Shown one piece after another: positions 54,876 to 63,098 of a stretch of DNA of 64,000 bases. The notes under the pieces are model-generated. The model worked only from the letters and a program-made list of their open reading frames with translations, did not search any database and was not told the origin of the DNA. Each line of letters begins with the position of its first letter. The stretch's first letter is position 1. The translations under genes and the position numbers were made by a program. The DNA comes from Mycobacterium sp. JS623 (GTDB lineage Bacteria; Actinomycetota; Actinomycetes; Mycobacteriales; Mycobacteriaceae). The DNA is taken from contig NC_019966.1 in NCBI RefSeq assembly GCF_000328565.1, forward strand, positions 1,364,001 through 1,428,000, read 5' to 3'.

Positions 54876-55724
54876 TCATGGGCCGGTGTATCCCGGTGGG
54901 TTCGGGGAGTCGACCCACAGGTCGACGCCGAGTTCGGAGCCGGGCACGCAGTCGTACACCGAAAGGTCGGTGACGCCGGAGTCGAGCAGCACGTCCTCAC
55001 ACAGCAGGGCGTTGCCGGTGTACTCGCGGGCGGGCTTGTTGAGAACCGCGTACGCCGCATCGGCGTATACGTCGGGCTTACGCGCCCGGCCCATCGCCTC
55101 GTCGCCGCCGAGTAGGTTCTGCACCGCGGCGGTGGCCACCAGCGTGCGCGGCCACAGTGTGTTGGAGGCGATGCCGTCTTCGCGTAGTTCCTCGGCCATC
55201 GCCAACGCGCACAACGACATTCCGTACTTGGCCATCATGTACGCGGTGGGCTTGAGCCATTCGGGCTCCAGCCGAACCGGCGGCGACAGCGTCAGGATGT
55301 GGGGGTTGTCGCGGCCGATCATGTGCGGAATGCAGGCCTGCGACACGGTGTAGGTGCCACGCACCTGGATGCCGTTCATCAGGTCGAACCGCTTGAGGGG
55401 CACCTCTTTGATCGAGCCGAGATTGATCGCCGAGGCGTTGTTGACGCACATGTCGATGCCGCCGAACTGCTCGACGGTCTGCGCCACCGCCGCGGCGACA
55501 GATTCCTCGTCGCGGATGTCGCCGACGATCGGCAACGCCTGCCCGCCGGCCTCCTCGAGTTCCTTGGCCGCGGTGTACACCGTGCCCGGAAGTTTCGGAT
55601 GTGGCTCCGCGGTCTTGGCAATCAGCGCGATGTTGGCGCCGTCGGCGGCCGCGCGCTTGGCGATAGCCAACCCGATGCCTCGGCTGGCGCCTGAGATGAA
55701 CATGGTCTTTTGCGAAAGCGACAT
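54876..55724 (-). CDS. Short-chain dehydrogenase/reductase (Rv3224-like)
   Basis: A 282-residue SDR protein. The N-terminus MFISGASRGIGLAIAKRAA is the cofactor glycine motif, VNNASAINLG the NNAS element, and SPPVRLEPEWLKPTAYMMAKYGMS contains the catalytic Tyr-x-x-x-Lys (YMMAK). The shape with LWPRTLVATAAVQNLL and a long C-terminus resembles the HSDL2-like subgroup. The orthologue Rv3224 was reported as iron-regulated; no IdeR box is visible to me here. It is convergent with the alcohol dehydrogenase gene. The reaction is unknown. Confidence 0.87.
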   Translation of the reverse strand: MSLSQKTMFISGASRGIGLAIAKRAAADGANIALIAKTAEPHPKLPGTVYTAAKELEEAGGQALPIVGDIRDEESVAAAVAQTVEQFGGIDMCVNNASAINLGSIKEVPLKRFDLMNGIQVRGTYTVSQACIPHMIGRDNPHILTLSPPVRLEPEWLKPTAYMMAKYGMSLCALAMAEELREDGIASNTLWPRTLVATAAVQNLLGGDEAMGRARKPDVYADAAYAVLNKPAREYTGNALLCEDVLLDSGVTDLSVYDCVPGSELGVDLWVDSPNPPGYTGP

Positions 55725-55757
55725 GGGCTCACCCTAGGGCGCGCTCGCCCACCGAAT

Positions 55758-55820
55758 GCGCGAGTGTGGGATTAACGCACGCACCCGCGCCCTCAAGCGT
55801 GCCGGTAACCCACGTTCGCG
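55758..55820. repeat. Intergenic palindromic element (CGCGAGTGTGGG arms)
   Basis: GCGCGAGTGTGGG (55758-55770) is nearly the reverse complement of the sequence around 55808-55820 (CCCACGTTCGCG), with an inner pairing of GCACGC against GCGTGC. The arm resembles those at 35487-35555 and 45319-45377. It lies between two minus-strand genes, after YbaK in genome order and before the SDR start. Confidence 0.5.
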
Positions 55821-55825
55821 GAAAC

Positions 55826-56314
55826 TCAGGCGCGGATATCGGCGGTAACGGCGTTCGTCAGCCCGATCAGGTCCTGCGGATGCAGCGCAACGTCCCAGCC
55901 ACGCTTACCCGCGCTGCACAGCACCCGGTCCCACTGCAGCGCGGAAGCATCGACGACGGTCGGCAACGACTTGCGCTGGCCGAACGGCGAGATCCCACCG
56001 ATCACGTAGCCGGTGGACCGCTCGGCGGCGGCCCGCTCGGCCATCGTCGCCTTCGGCACACCCAACGCGGCCGCGGCGGCCTTCAACGACAGCTTCGAAG
56101 GCACCGGGATCACCGCGACGGCCAGACCCTTGGGCAGCGCGATGACCAGCGTCTTGAACACTTGCGACGGCTCGACACCCTCGACGCGTGCAAGCTCATC
56201 GACGGCCTCCTCGCCGAACGACTCGTTGCCGGGGTCGTGGCGGTACTGAAGCACCTGATGGGGGACTTCGGCGGCTAACAGAGCCGCGATCGCCGGAGTT
56301 GCCGCTCGCGCCAC
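55826..56314 (-). CDS. YbaK/EbsC-family Cys-tRNA(Pro) deacylase
   Basis: A 162-residue YbaK-type editing protein: VARAATPAIAALLAAEVPHQVLQYRHDPG, then EGVEPSQVFKTLVIALPKGLAVAVIPVPSKLSLKAAAAALG and TGYVIGGISPFGQRKSLPTVVDASAL with the conserved GGxSPFG. It hydrolyses mischarged Cys-tRNA(Pro). The GTG at 56314 is chosen because the family sequence begins at ARAATPA; a much longer open frame upstream covers sigH antisense and is a shadow. It is divergent from sigH by about 200 bases. Confidence 0.88.
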   Translation of the reverse strand: MARAATPAIAALLAAEVPHQVLQYRHDPGNESFGEEAVDELARVEGVEPSQVFKTLVIALPKGLAVAVIPVPSKLSLKAAAAALGVPKATMAERAAAERSTGYVIGGISPFGQRKSLPTVVDASALQWDRVLCSAGKRGWDVALHPQDLIGLTNAVTADIRA

Positions 56315-56329
56315 CGGCTCAGCGTATGC

Positions 56330-56357
56330 GGGAACAATCGCGTCCGTCCGCGCTGTT
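56330..56357 (+). promoter_or_regulatory. Putative SigH-type autoregulatory promoter of sigH
   Basis: GGGAACA (56330-56336) is followed after 17 bases by TGTT (56354-56357), matching the SigH consensus GGGAAYA-N16-17-CGTT apart from one base. Start of transcription would be near 56365, leaving a leader of about 150 bases. In M. tuberculosis sigH is autoregulated through such a promoter. Confidence 0.62.
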
Positions 56358-56512
56358 ATTGCATGCAGTTCGGCCCGCAAACGGGTGATGTCTGTTGCAG
56401 CCTCTAGGATCGAAGGAAGGGGTCTTTGGTGCCTGCCATATGCCTGGATCGTCCGGTCGACGTGCCGGGCCTGTTTGGTGGCGCCGCAACGGAAGGGACG
56501 GTGTTCCCCGCA

Positions 56513-57178
56513 ATGACCGACATCGACGGGTCGGCGCCTGATTCTGCGCCAGAGACGTCGGCGCCCGACAAACCGGAAGAGACCGACGCCGAACTGACGG
56601 CGCGTTTCGAGCGCGACGCGATCCCGCTTCTCGACCAGCTCTACGGTGGTGCGCTGCGCATGACGCGCAACCCCGCGGACGCCGAGGACTTGCTGCAGGA
56701 AACCATGGTGAAGGCCTACGCCGGCTTCCGCTCGTTCCGCGAGGGCACCAACCTGAAGGCGTGGCTGTACCGGATCCTGACCAACACCTACATCAACAGC
56801 TACCGCAAGAAGCAGCGGCAGCCGGCCGAGTACCCGACCGAGGAGATCACCGACTGGCAGCTGGCCGCCAACGCTGAGCACTCCTCGACCGGCCTGCGCT
56901 CGGCTGAGGTGGAGGCGCTGGAGGCGCTGCCGGACAGCGAGATCAAAGACGCCCTGCAAGCGCTGCCTGAGGAGTTCCGGATGGCGGTGTACTACGCCGA
57001 CGTCGAAGGCTTCCCGTACAAGGAGATCGCCGAGATCATGGATACGCCGATTGGGACAGTGATGTCCCGGCTGCACCGGGGTAGGCGCCAACTGCGCGAG
57101 CTGTTGGCCGACGTGGCAAGGGATCGCGGCTTCATCCGCGGACCGCAGCTCGACGCACCCGAGGAGGTGTCGTCATGA
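56513..57178 (+). CDS. sigH: ECF RNA polymerase sigma factor SigH
   Basis: A 221-residue ECF sigma factor, nearly identical in the core to SigH of M. tuberculosis. Region 2 is [41 protein letters not shown] and [24 protein letters not shown]; region 4 is [44 protein letters not shown]. It directs the response to oxidative and heat stress (thioredoxin system and others). The ATG at 56513 gives the orthologue's N-terminus; the frame stays open upstream. The TGA overlaps the rshA ATG, so sigma and anti-sigma are cotranslated. Confidence 0.96.
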   Translation: MTDIDGSAPDSAPETSAPDKPEETDAELTARFERDAIPLLDQLYGGALRMTRNPADAEDLLQETMVKAYAGFRSFREGTNLKAWLYRILTNTYINSYRKKQRQPAEYPTEEITDWQLAANAEHSSTGLRSAEVEALEALPDSEIKDALQALPEEFRMAVYYADVEGFPYKEIAEIMDTPIGTVMSRLHRGRRQLRELLADVARDRGFIRGPQLDAPEEVSS

Positions 57179-57480
57179 GCGGCCGTGACGCTGAAGAGCG
57201 CTGGACCCCGCCGGTCGGCCCGGTAGATCCCGAGCACCCTGAGTGTGCTGCGGTGATCGCGGAGGTGTGGACCCTGCTGGACGGCGAATGCACCGCCGAA
57301 ACCCGCGACAAGCTCAAGCATCACCTCGAAGAATGCCCGAGCTGCCTGCGCTACTACGGCGTCGAGGAGCGGGTGAAGTCGCTGATTGCGAAGAAGTGCA
57401 GCGGTGAGAAGGCGCCCGAAGGGCTACGCGAGCGGCTGCGGATCGAGATCAGCCGCACCACGATCATTCGGCGCGGCTAG
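57175..57480 (+). CDS. rshA: Redox-sensing anti-sigma factor RshA
   Basis: A 101-residue zinc-associated anti-sigma factor. The ZAS motif HHLEECPSC has the His-x3-Cys-x2-Cys residues, with another cysteine at ECAAV near residue 24 and one more in CSGEK. It binds SigH until the cysteines are oxidised, when a disulfide releases it. It overlaps sigH by four bases. The M. tuberculosis protein has the same length and layout. Phosphorylation by PknB is known there; the C-terminal Thr residues (SRTTI) are candidates here. Confidence 0.95.
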   Translation: MSGRDAEERWTPPVGPVDPEHPECAAVIAEVWTLLDGECTAETRDKLKHHLEECPSCLRYYGVEERVKSLIAKKCSGEKAPEGLRERLRIEISRTTIIRRG

Positions 57481-57506
57481 CGCGCGCCGGCGATAATCCG
57501 TCGCGG

Positions 57507-57602
57507 CTAGCGGCCGACTGATTTCGAACCGGCGTTTGGCCGCTTTCCGTGGTTGGCCTTTGAGTGTTTGCGGTCGCGCTTCTTGCGGCCACGCTTGGCC
57601 AT
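57507..57602 (-). CDS. bL37: 50S ribosomal protein bL37 (31 residues)
   Basis: A 31-residue, extremely basic protein on the minus strand, start ATG at 57602: AKRGRKKRDRKHSKANHGK followed by RPNAGSKSVGR. GGAGGA (57609-57614, read on the minus strand) lies six bases before the ATG. The first 24 residues agree with the small mycobacterial ribosomal protein bL37 discovered in cryo-EM structures of the mycobacterial 50S subunit, where it sits near the peptidyl transferase centre. It is opposite rshA and short enough to escape ORF finders. The seven C-terminal residues beyond the published length are present here. Confidence 0.88.
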   Translation of the reverse strand: MAKRGRKKRDRKHSKANHGKRPNAGSKSVGR

Positions 57603-57750
57603 GATGATTCCTCCGGTGTTGTTGTACTTGCGTCCATTGTCTCATGGCCCGGCGACAGCAGATTAATGGCTCCTCGCGCGAGCGCTCGTCGGTGGCCACG
57701 CGCGCGTTGTGGTTCGATAGAGCGGCATGGAGCAGCCGAAAGGGGTGAAG

Positions 57751-57966
57751 ATGGCCGAGGATGTTCGCGCCGAGATCGTAGCCAGTGTGCTCGAGGTCGT
57801 GGTTCACGAGGGCGACCAGATCGGTGAGGGCGACACCCTAGTGCTGCTGGAGTCGATGAAGATGGAGATTCCGGTGCTGGCCGAGGTCGCGGGCACCGTC
57901 AGCAAGGTGAGTGTGTCCGTTGGCGATGTCATCCAGGCCGGCGACCTCATCGCGGTGATCAGCTGA
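57751..57966 (+). CDS. Biotin/lipoyl attachment domain protein (TB7.3-like)
   Basis: A 71-residue protein formed by a single biotinyl domain. The biotinylated lysine is in LLESMKMEIPV, with GDLIAVIS at the C-terminus and VRAEIVASVLEVVVHEGDQIGEGD at the front. It is nearly identical to Rv3221c (TB7.3), whose carboxylase partner is not encoded here. The ATG at 57751 is preceded by AAAGGGG; an in-frame ATG at 57727 would add eight residues. The next gene (pdtaS) starts 38 bases downstream. Confidence 0.94.
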   Translation: MAEDVRAEIVASVLEVVVHEGDQIGEGDTLVLLESMKMEIPVLAEVAGTVSKVSVSVGDVIQAGDLIAVIS

Positions 57967-58004
57967 CACGCGCTGTTCTACGCCCGGCGCCGGAGTAAGC
58001 CCCG

Positions 58005-59501
58005 ATGTCCACCCTCGGTGATCTGCTCGCCGAGCACACGGTCCTTCCCGGCAATGCCGTCGACCATCTGCACGCACTGGTGGGCGAGTGGCAGCTGTTG
58101 GCGGACCTGTCGTTCGCCGACTATCTGATGTGGGTGCGCCGCGACGACGGTGTGTTGGTGTGCGTTGCGCAGGTTCGTCCGAACACAGCGCCGACGGTGT
58201 TGCTTGCCGACGCGGTCGGCACCGTCAACAACGCCGACGAGATGCCGTTGGTCACGTCTGCATTTGCATCCGGTGCGATTGGCCGGGAAAACGGTGCGGG
58301 ACAAGATGATTCGGGCGGTCTCAAGGTTGAAGCCGTGCCGGTTCGCTATAAGAACGACGTGGTGGCGGTGCTGACGCATCAGACGGCGCTGGCGTCGCGC
58401 AAGGCGAGCCCGCTGGAGAGTGCCTACCTTGACTGCGCGGGCGACCTGTTGCTGATGCTGTCCGAAGGCACCTTCCCCAATGTCGGCGATCTCGCGATGT
58501 CAAGGTCTAGCCCCCGCGTCGGCGACGGGTTCATCCGGCTCGACGGGGCAGGCGTGGTCACCTTCGCCAGCCCCAACGCGATCTCGGCCTATCACCGGAT
58601 GGGTTTGGCCGCCGAACTCGAGGGCCACAATCTGGTCGCGGTCACTCGGCCGTTGATCGGGGATTCGTTCGAGGCGCAGGAACTGGCCAACCACGTCCGC
58701 GACTCGCTGGCCGGCGGGTCGAGCATGCGGATGGAAGTCGACGCCGGCGGAGCGGCCGTGCTGCTGCGCACGCTGCCATTGGTGGTGCACGGCAACGCCG
58801 TTGGCGCAGCGGTGCTGATTCGCGACGTGACCGAGGTGAAGCGCCGCGACCGCGCGCTGCTGTCCAAGGACGCCACTATCCGGGAGATCCACCATCGCGT
58901 GAAGAACAATCTACAAACGGTCGCCGCGCTGCTGCGGCTTCAGGCCAGGCGCACTAACAACGCCGAGGGCCGCGAAGCGTTGATCGAATCCGTGCGGCGG
59001 GTGTCGTCCATCGCGCTTGTCCACGACGCGCTGTCGATGTCGGTCGACGAAGAGGTCAACCTCGACGAGGTCATCGACCGTATCTTGCCGATCATGAATG
59101 ACGTTGCAGCACCGGACAATACGGACGCGCCGATCCGCATCAACCGCGTCGGCGACCTCGGTGTGCTCGACGCAGATCGCGCCACGGCGTTGATCATGGT
59201 GATCACCGAGCTTGTTCAAAATGCCATCGAGCACGCATTCGACGGCACCAAGCAGCACGGCTGTGTGACCATCCGCGCCGAGCGCTCAGCGCGCTGGCTC
59301 GACGTGGTCGTGCACGACGACGGCAGAGGGCTGCCCGACGGCTTCAGCTTGGAGAAGTCCGATCGACTGGGCCTGCAGATCGTGCGCACGCTGGTCTCGG
59401 CAGAGTTGGACGGTTCGCTCGGCATGCACGACGTGCCGACCGGCGGCACGGACGTGGTGCTGCGAGTGCCGCTCGGTCGCAAGGCGCGACTCGCGCAGTA
59501 A
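58005..59501 (+). CDS. pdtaS: Sensor histidine kinase PdtaS
   Basis: A 498-residue soluble kinase. An N-terminal GAF-type sensor (about residues 10-155) and a PAS domain (about 165-285) precede a HisKA_2 domain whose histidines (residues 296-297) lie in REIHHRVKNNLQTVAALL, then an ATPase with the N box LVQNAIEHAFDG and G box VHDDGRGLPDGF. It is the orthologue of Rv3220c and phosphorylates the RNA-binding antiterminator PdtaR, encoded elsewhere. There are no membrane helices, so it is cytoplasmic. The start is an ATG at 58005. A bidirectional terminator hairpin (59589-59619) follows. Confidence 0.94.
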   Translation: MSTLGDLLAEHTVLPGNAVDHLHALVGEWQLLADLSFADYLMWVRRDDGVLVCVAQVRPNTAPTVLLADAVGTVNNADEMPLVTSAFASGAIGRENGAGQDDSGGLKVEAVPVRYKNDVVAVLTHQTALASRKASPLESAYLDCAGDLLLMLSEGTFPNVGDLAMSRSSPRVGDGFIRLDGAGVVTFASPNAISAYHRMGLAAELEGHNLVAVTRPLIGDSFEAQELANHVRDSLAGGSSMRMEVDAGGAAVLLRTLPLVVHGNAVGAAVLIRDVTEVKRRDRALLSKDATIREIHHRVKNNLQTVAALLRLQARRTNNAEGREALIESVRRVSSIALVHDALSMSVDEEVNLDEVIDRILPIMNDVAAPDNTDAPIRINRVGDLGVLDADRATALIMVITELVQNAIEHAFDGTKQHGCVTIRAERSARWLDVVVHDDGRGLPDGFSLEKSDRLGLQIVRTLVSAELDGSLGMHDVPTGGTDVVLRVPLGRKARLAQ

Positions 59502-59588
59502 TCGCACAGTGCGGTCACAGTCAGTGACCCAATATTGCAAATTCACTATGTGTGACGTATTTCTCAGAAAATTGCATTTGCACACAGT

Positions 59589-59619
59589 TACGGCCCCGAC
59601 AGAATTTGCCGGGGCCGTA
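59589..59619. terminator. Hairpin terminator between pdtaS and whiB1
   Basis: TACGGCCCCG (59589-59598) pairs perfectly with CGGGGCCGTA (59610-59619) around an 11-base loop. It lies between the convergent pdtaS and whiB1 stops. It is GC-rich without a T-run and could stop both transcripts. Confidence 0.72.
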
Positions 59620-59644
59620 GCCAAATTCGTTTAGCTGGTGGCGG

Positions 59645-59899
59645 TCAGACTCCGCTGCGCGCCTTGGTGCGAGCGTTGCGACGCTTGAGCGCGCGGCGCT
59701 CGTCCTCGCTCATTCCACCCCACACGCCAGCGTCCTGGCCCGAATCCAATGCCCAGGTGAGGCACTCAGTGGTCACCGGGCAGCGGTTACAGACAAGCTT
59801 CGCGTCAGCGATCTGCGCGAGCGCCGGGCCACTGTTCCCTACGGGGAAGAACAGCTCCGGATCCTCGTCGCGACAGACAGCCTTGTGGCGCCAATCCAT
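59645..59899 (-). CDS. whiB1: WhiB-family regulator WhiB1
   Basis: An 84-residue WhiB protein with the four cluster cysteines (AVCRDEDPELFFP, then VCNRCPVTTEC), the turn GVWGG and the basic ending RRALKRRNARTKARSGV. It matches WhiB1 of M. tuberculosis, a nitric-oxide-sensitive [4Fe-4S] repressor essential for growth that binds the SigA region 4. The ATG at 59899 is preceded by AGGAGATTGG on the minus strand; the frame continues upstream without a ribosome site. A CRP-like site is found about 145 bases upstream of the start. Confidence 0.96.
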   Translation of the reverse strand: MDWRHKAVCRDEDPELFFPVGNSGPALAQIADAKLVCNRCPVTTECLTWALDSGQDAGVWGGMSEDERRALKRRNARTKARSGV

Positions 59900-60020
59900 A
59901 GGTCCCAATCTCCTTACTGTGTGCGCAGCGGGGCGCACGAGCTATTTTTTTCGGCTGTTAACGCGTGCACTTGAAATGTTTCTGCACTGTTGCTTCCGAT
60001 GCTTTCACAGGCTGAACAGA

Positions 60021-60058
60021 TGTCAATACTCGCGAGTTAACAAGTGGGTAATCTCACT
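60021..60058 (-). promoter_or_regulatory. Putative whiB1 promoter region with CRP site
   Basis: On the minus strand AGTGAGATTACCCACT (60058-60043) resembles the CRP site described for the M. tuberculosis whiB1 promoter (AGTGAGATAGCCCACG). A -35 TTGACA follows at 60026-60021; the -10 is poor, as often in activated promoters. The leader to the ATG would be about 110 bases. Confidence 0.58.
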
Positions 60059-60157
60059 AACGAGGGTCGTTAGCAGAACCCTTACTCGTTTGTACTACAC
60101 TCAACCAATCTGCGCCCTGATTCGGCCTGGGGCATGTCATTGCCGCAGGTCAGAGAG

Positions 60158-61105
60158 TTATCTAGCCGGCGGAGCCACCACGGCCAACGCGTCGGAGACC
60201 GCAGTGAACGTCATCGAACGCCTCGGACCGAGATAGTCGCCGTCGATCTGACACGCCACTGGCGTGCTGCTCGTCACCCGCACCCACGACAGATCGTCGA
60301 CGCGGATCAGGTGCTTGGCCTCCAAACGCGGCCTCTTGGACACCATTTGTCGCACCAGCCCCAGGTTGGCCCAGACGTTCATGCTGGTGATCGCGAACAG
60401 GCCGAGGCCGGTCTCGAATGTGGTCGTCGGATTCGTCCAGACGGGCCGCGTGTTGGCATACGTCCACGGGCTCGAGTTCGAAACGAACGCGAAGTGGACG
60501 CCCTGAACGGGGTCTGAGTCCGGCAGGTGAAGCGTCAACGTCGGCTCTTTGCGGGCGCTGGAGAGCATCTCCCTGACCGCGACGCGGATGTAGCGGGATG
60601 CGGTCACCTTGCGGCCCTTGTCGCGCTGGGCCTCGACGGCGGCCACCACGTCGCCGTCCACGCCCATGCCGGCGGTGAATACGCACCACCGCTCACCGCA
60701 GTCCATCAACCCGATGCGGCGCCACGCCTTGTGCCGCTTGTACGCCGACAGCAGGTCGACAAGCTGGTTTGTCGCCTCGATCGGGTCGGGGCTGATGCCG
60801 AGTGCGCGGGCGAATACGTTGGCCGAACCGCCGGGGACGACGCCGACGGCGGGGGCGGCCCCGCCAGGGCCGACCTCACCGAGGATCCCGTTCACCACCT
60901 CGTTCACCGTGCCATCGCCGCCGTGCACGATCAGCACGTCGACGCCCTCACGCGCCGCGTCGCGCCCGATCTCGATGGCGTGACCCCGGTGGTCGGTGTG
61001 GGCGACGGTGAGCTTCACGCGGCTTTCCAGCGCGTGAGCCAGCAGATCGCGGCCCGCAGGCGTGGTCGACGTCGCGTTGGGGTTGACGATCAGCACGGCG
61101 CGCAC
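60158..61105 (-). CDS. Diacylglycerol/lipid kinase family protein
   Basis: A 315-residue DAGK-catalytic-fold protein (Rv3218-like). AVLIVNPNATSTTPAGRDLL, LIVHGGDGTVNEVVNG (the glycine-rich phosphate-binding loop with the Asp) and VGVVPGGSANVFARALG are the standard kinase motifs; a C-terminal beta domain ends VACQIDGDYLGPRRSMTFT. It phosphorylates diacylglycerol or another lipid at the inner membrane. The GTG at 61105 fits the start of the first beta strand; the frame is open upstream. The neighbouring membrane protein gene is divergent with 39 bases between. Confidence 0.85.
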   Translation of the reverse strand: MRAVLIVNPNATSTTPAGRDLLAHALESRVKLTVAHTDHRGHAIEIGRDAAREGVDVLIVHGGDGTVNEVVNGILGEVGPGGAAPAVGVVPGGSANVFARALGISPDPIEATNQLVDLLSAYKRHKAWRRIGLMDCGERWCVFTAGMGVDGDVVAAVEAQRDKGRKVTASRYIRVAVREMLSSARKEPTLTLHLPDSDPVQGVHFAFVSNSSPWTYANTRPVWTNPTTTFETGLGLFAITSMNVWANLGLVRQMVSKRPRLEAKHLIRVDDLSWVRVTSSTPVACQIDGDYLGPRRSMTFTAVSDALAVVAPPAR

Positions 61106-61144
61106 GGGGTCCGAGCCTATCTGCCACGCTCTAGGCTCGACTTC

Positions 61145-61570
61145 GTGATCGTTCCCTCCCCATCTACCGTTCGCCAGGCAGCCGTGGTCGTCGCACTGGA
61201 GGGTGTCGCGCTCGTCGGGGTAGCGGTGGTGCTGGTGGTGCGTCACATTGGCGGTGTTCAGGACCAGCCGTGGCTCAGCGGATACGGCACTGCCGCGTGG
61301 TTCGTGATCATGGGCGCGGGGGTGCTCGCCGCGGGATGGGCGTTATGGACGGGACGCCGGTGGGGCCGCGGCATTGCGGTGTTCGCCCAGCTGCTGCTGC
61401 TGCCGGTGGCGTGGTACATGGGCGACGGCTCACAACGCTGGGCCTACGCGATTCCGATCGGCGTCGTTGCGCTGGCGACGCTGGTGCTGTTGTTCACCCC
61501 GTCGACGCTGCAATGGCTGGGCGCTCAGGATCCGGCGAGTGCCGACAACTCCGGGCCTGATACTCGGTAG
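61145..61570 (+). CDS. Four-helix membrane protein (Rv3217c-like)
   Basis: A 141-residue membrane protein with four hydrophobic helices (about residues 10-30, 47-67, 76-90, 98-118). Between them TAAWFVIMGAGVLAAGWALWTGRRWGRGIAVFAQLLLLPVAWYM is the recognisable family stretch. The orthologue is Rv3217c; the function is unknown. The GTG at 61145 is the only start that gives the family's N-terminus. It overlaps the GNAT gene (61525-62004) at the 3' end by 46 bases in opposite orientation. No motif suggests a catalytic role. Confidence 0.78.
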   Translation: MIVPSPSTVRQAAVVVALEGVALVGVAVVLVVRHIGGVQDQPWLSGYGTAAWFVIMGAGVLAAGWALWTGRRWGRGIAVFAQLLLLPVAWYMGDGSQRWAYAIPIGVVALATLVLLFTPSTLQWLGAQDPASADNSGPDTR

Positions 61571-62004
61571 GTGATCCACTCGGTCTGCGGCCGCCCGCCG
61601 ACGGCGTCGTAGAGCGCGATCGCGTTGATGTTCCAGTCCAGCACGGCCCACGACAGCCGCGTGTATCCGCCGTCGACGCATACTTTGGCCAACGTGGCCA
61701 ACATCTTTCGGGCCAGTCCTCGGCGGCGGAACTGCGGGCGCACGAAGAGGTCTTCCAGATAGATGCCTGCGACGCCGTCCCAGGTGGAGAAGTTTCGGAA
61801 CCACAGCGCGCCGGCCGCGGCCTGGCCGTCGATCTCCGCGATGTGCCCGTAGACCGCCGGGTGTTCGCCGAAAAGTGCGTCACGCAACTGACTTTCGGTG
61901 ACCGTGCAGTCCGCGCTGGCGCGCTCGAACTCCGCCAGTTCGTGGATCATTGCGGTCAGTTCGGTCTCGTCGCCCGGTTGGACAACTCGGATGAGTTCGG
62001 TCAC
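61525..62004 (-). CDS. GNAT-family N-acetyltransferase (Rv3216-like)
   Basis: A 159-residue GNAT protein. The acetyl-CoA pyrophosphate loop is VRPQFRRRGLARKML, preceded by the beta-bulge strand GVAGIYLEDLFV and followed by LDWNINAIALYDAVGG. The DELYDAVG-like ending and N-terminal AMIHELAEFERA are typical of the diamine/polyamine acetyltransferase-like subgroup. It is the orthologue of Rv3216. The GTG at 62004 overlaps the entC stop (GTGA). Its acceptor is unknown. The frame open upstream lies inside entC and is not used. Confidence 0.86.
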   Translation of the reverse strand: MTELIRVVQPGDETELTAMIHELAEFERASADCTVTESQLRDALFGEHPAVYGHIAEIDGQAAAGALWFRNFSTWDGVAGIYLEDLFVRPQFRRRGLARKMLATLAKVCVDGGYTRLSWAVLDWNINAIALYDAVGGRPQTEWITYRVSGPELSALAGS

Positions 62005-63098
62005 GGCTGCACCCCCAGCGCCGACAGGATGGTATTGAATTTCGTTGTGGTTTCCGCGACTTCGTCGTCGGGATCGGATTCGACGACGATGCCGCCACCC
62101 GAGTGCGCGTCGGCGGTACGGCGATCCGCCGACAGCTGCGCGCAGCGGATCGAGACCAGCCACCGGCCGTCGCCGCGCTGGTCGCACCAGCCGACCGCGC
62201 CTGCGTAGAAGCCGCGGTCACCCTCGAGCTCGTTGATCAGTTCGGCCGCCGCGGTGGCTGGAACTCCGCCAACCGCGGGCGTCGGGTGCAATGCAATTGC
62301 CAAATCCAGTGAGGTGGTGGACTTTTCGCGCAAAGTGCCGGTGATCGGCGTGTAGAGGTGCCAGACCGCCGCGGTCTTGCTCAGCTGCGGCGTCGACGCG
62401 ATCTGAAGATCGACGCAGAAGGGGGCGAGCGCGTCACGCATCGCGTCGACCACGAGCTGGTGTTCGTGGCGATCCTTAGCCGACGCGGCGAGGGCGGCAC
62501 CGCTGGCCTCGTCGGCGTCCGGGTCCGCAAGGCGCGGGGCCGAGCCGGCGAACGGCCGGCAGGTCACTTGGTCGCCACGCCGCGCAACAAGAAGCTCGGG
62601 GCTCGCGCCGACCAGTGCGGCACCCGAGTACCCCCCGCCTGCCGCGGTGAGGTCGACGAGATATGCGTTGGCGGCCGAATCGCTGGCCACCAGTCGGTGC
62701 ACGATGGTGCGGGCATCCAGTGGTCCATCGGCGGCCAGTCGCAGAGCCCTGGCCAATACGACCTTGTGCAGGCCGCTGGCGGGATCCTGCAGCCGGCGCA
62801 GCGCTGCACCGATGCGTGCGCGGTGCTCTTCGGGGTCGGGCATTGACTGCGTGATCCGCACCGTCGGCAGCTCGCGAAGTGGCCAGTCGGGCAGCGTCTC
62901 GGTGAACTGCACCGCCTGCGGGCGGATCAGTGCCGCAGGTTTGGTGAGGTCAAAAGGCAAGGCGCCCAAGACAATTGGTGTGCTATGCGATGCGAGCGCG
63001 GCCCGGGCGTCGGCCAGCCGCGGGAAGGCGGTGTGCACGCCCTCGGCGACCACAACTCCGGTACGCCCTGCGAGCACGAAAGCCGGTTCGCGGGTCAC
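62001..63098 (-). CDS. entC: Isochorismate synthase EntC
   Basis: A 365-residue chorismate-binding enzyme. AALVGASPELLVARRGDQVTCRPFAGSAPR, GTLREKSTTSLDLAIALHPTPAVGG and NELEGDRGFYAGAVGWCDQRGDG are the conserved elements with the magnesium-binding glutamates. It makes isochorismate, which in mycobacteria can feed menaquinone (M. tuberculosis siderophore synthesis uses MbtI instead), so the product's use is uncertain. The GTG at 63098 overlaps the gpm2 stop (GTGA), and the entC stop overlaps the GNAT start: three genes in one coupled operon, as in Rv3214-Rv3216. Confidence 0.88.
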   Translation of the reverse strand: MTREPAFVLAGRTGVVVAEGVHTAFPRLADARAALASHSTPIVLGALPFDLTKPAALIRPQAVQFTETLPDWPLRELPTVRITQSMPDPEEHRARIGAALRRLQDPASGLHKVVLARALRLAADGPLDARTIVHRLVASDSAANAYLVDLTAAGGGYSGAALVGASPELLVARRGDQVTCRPFAGSAPRLADPDADEASGAALAASAKDRHEHQLVVDAMRDALAPFCVDLQIASTPQLSKTAAVWHLYTPITGTLREKSTTSLDLAIALHPTPAVGGVPATAAAELINELEGDRGFYAGAVGWCDQRGDGRWLVSIRCAQLSADRRTADAHSGGGIVVESDPDDEVAETTTKFNTILSALGVQP

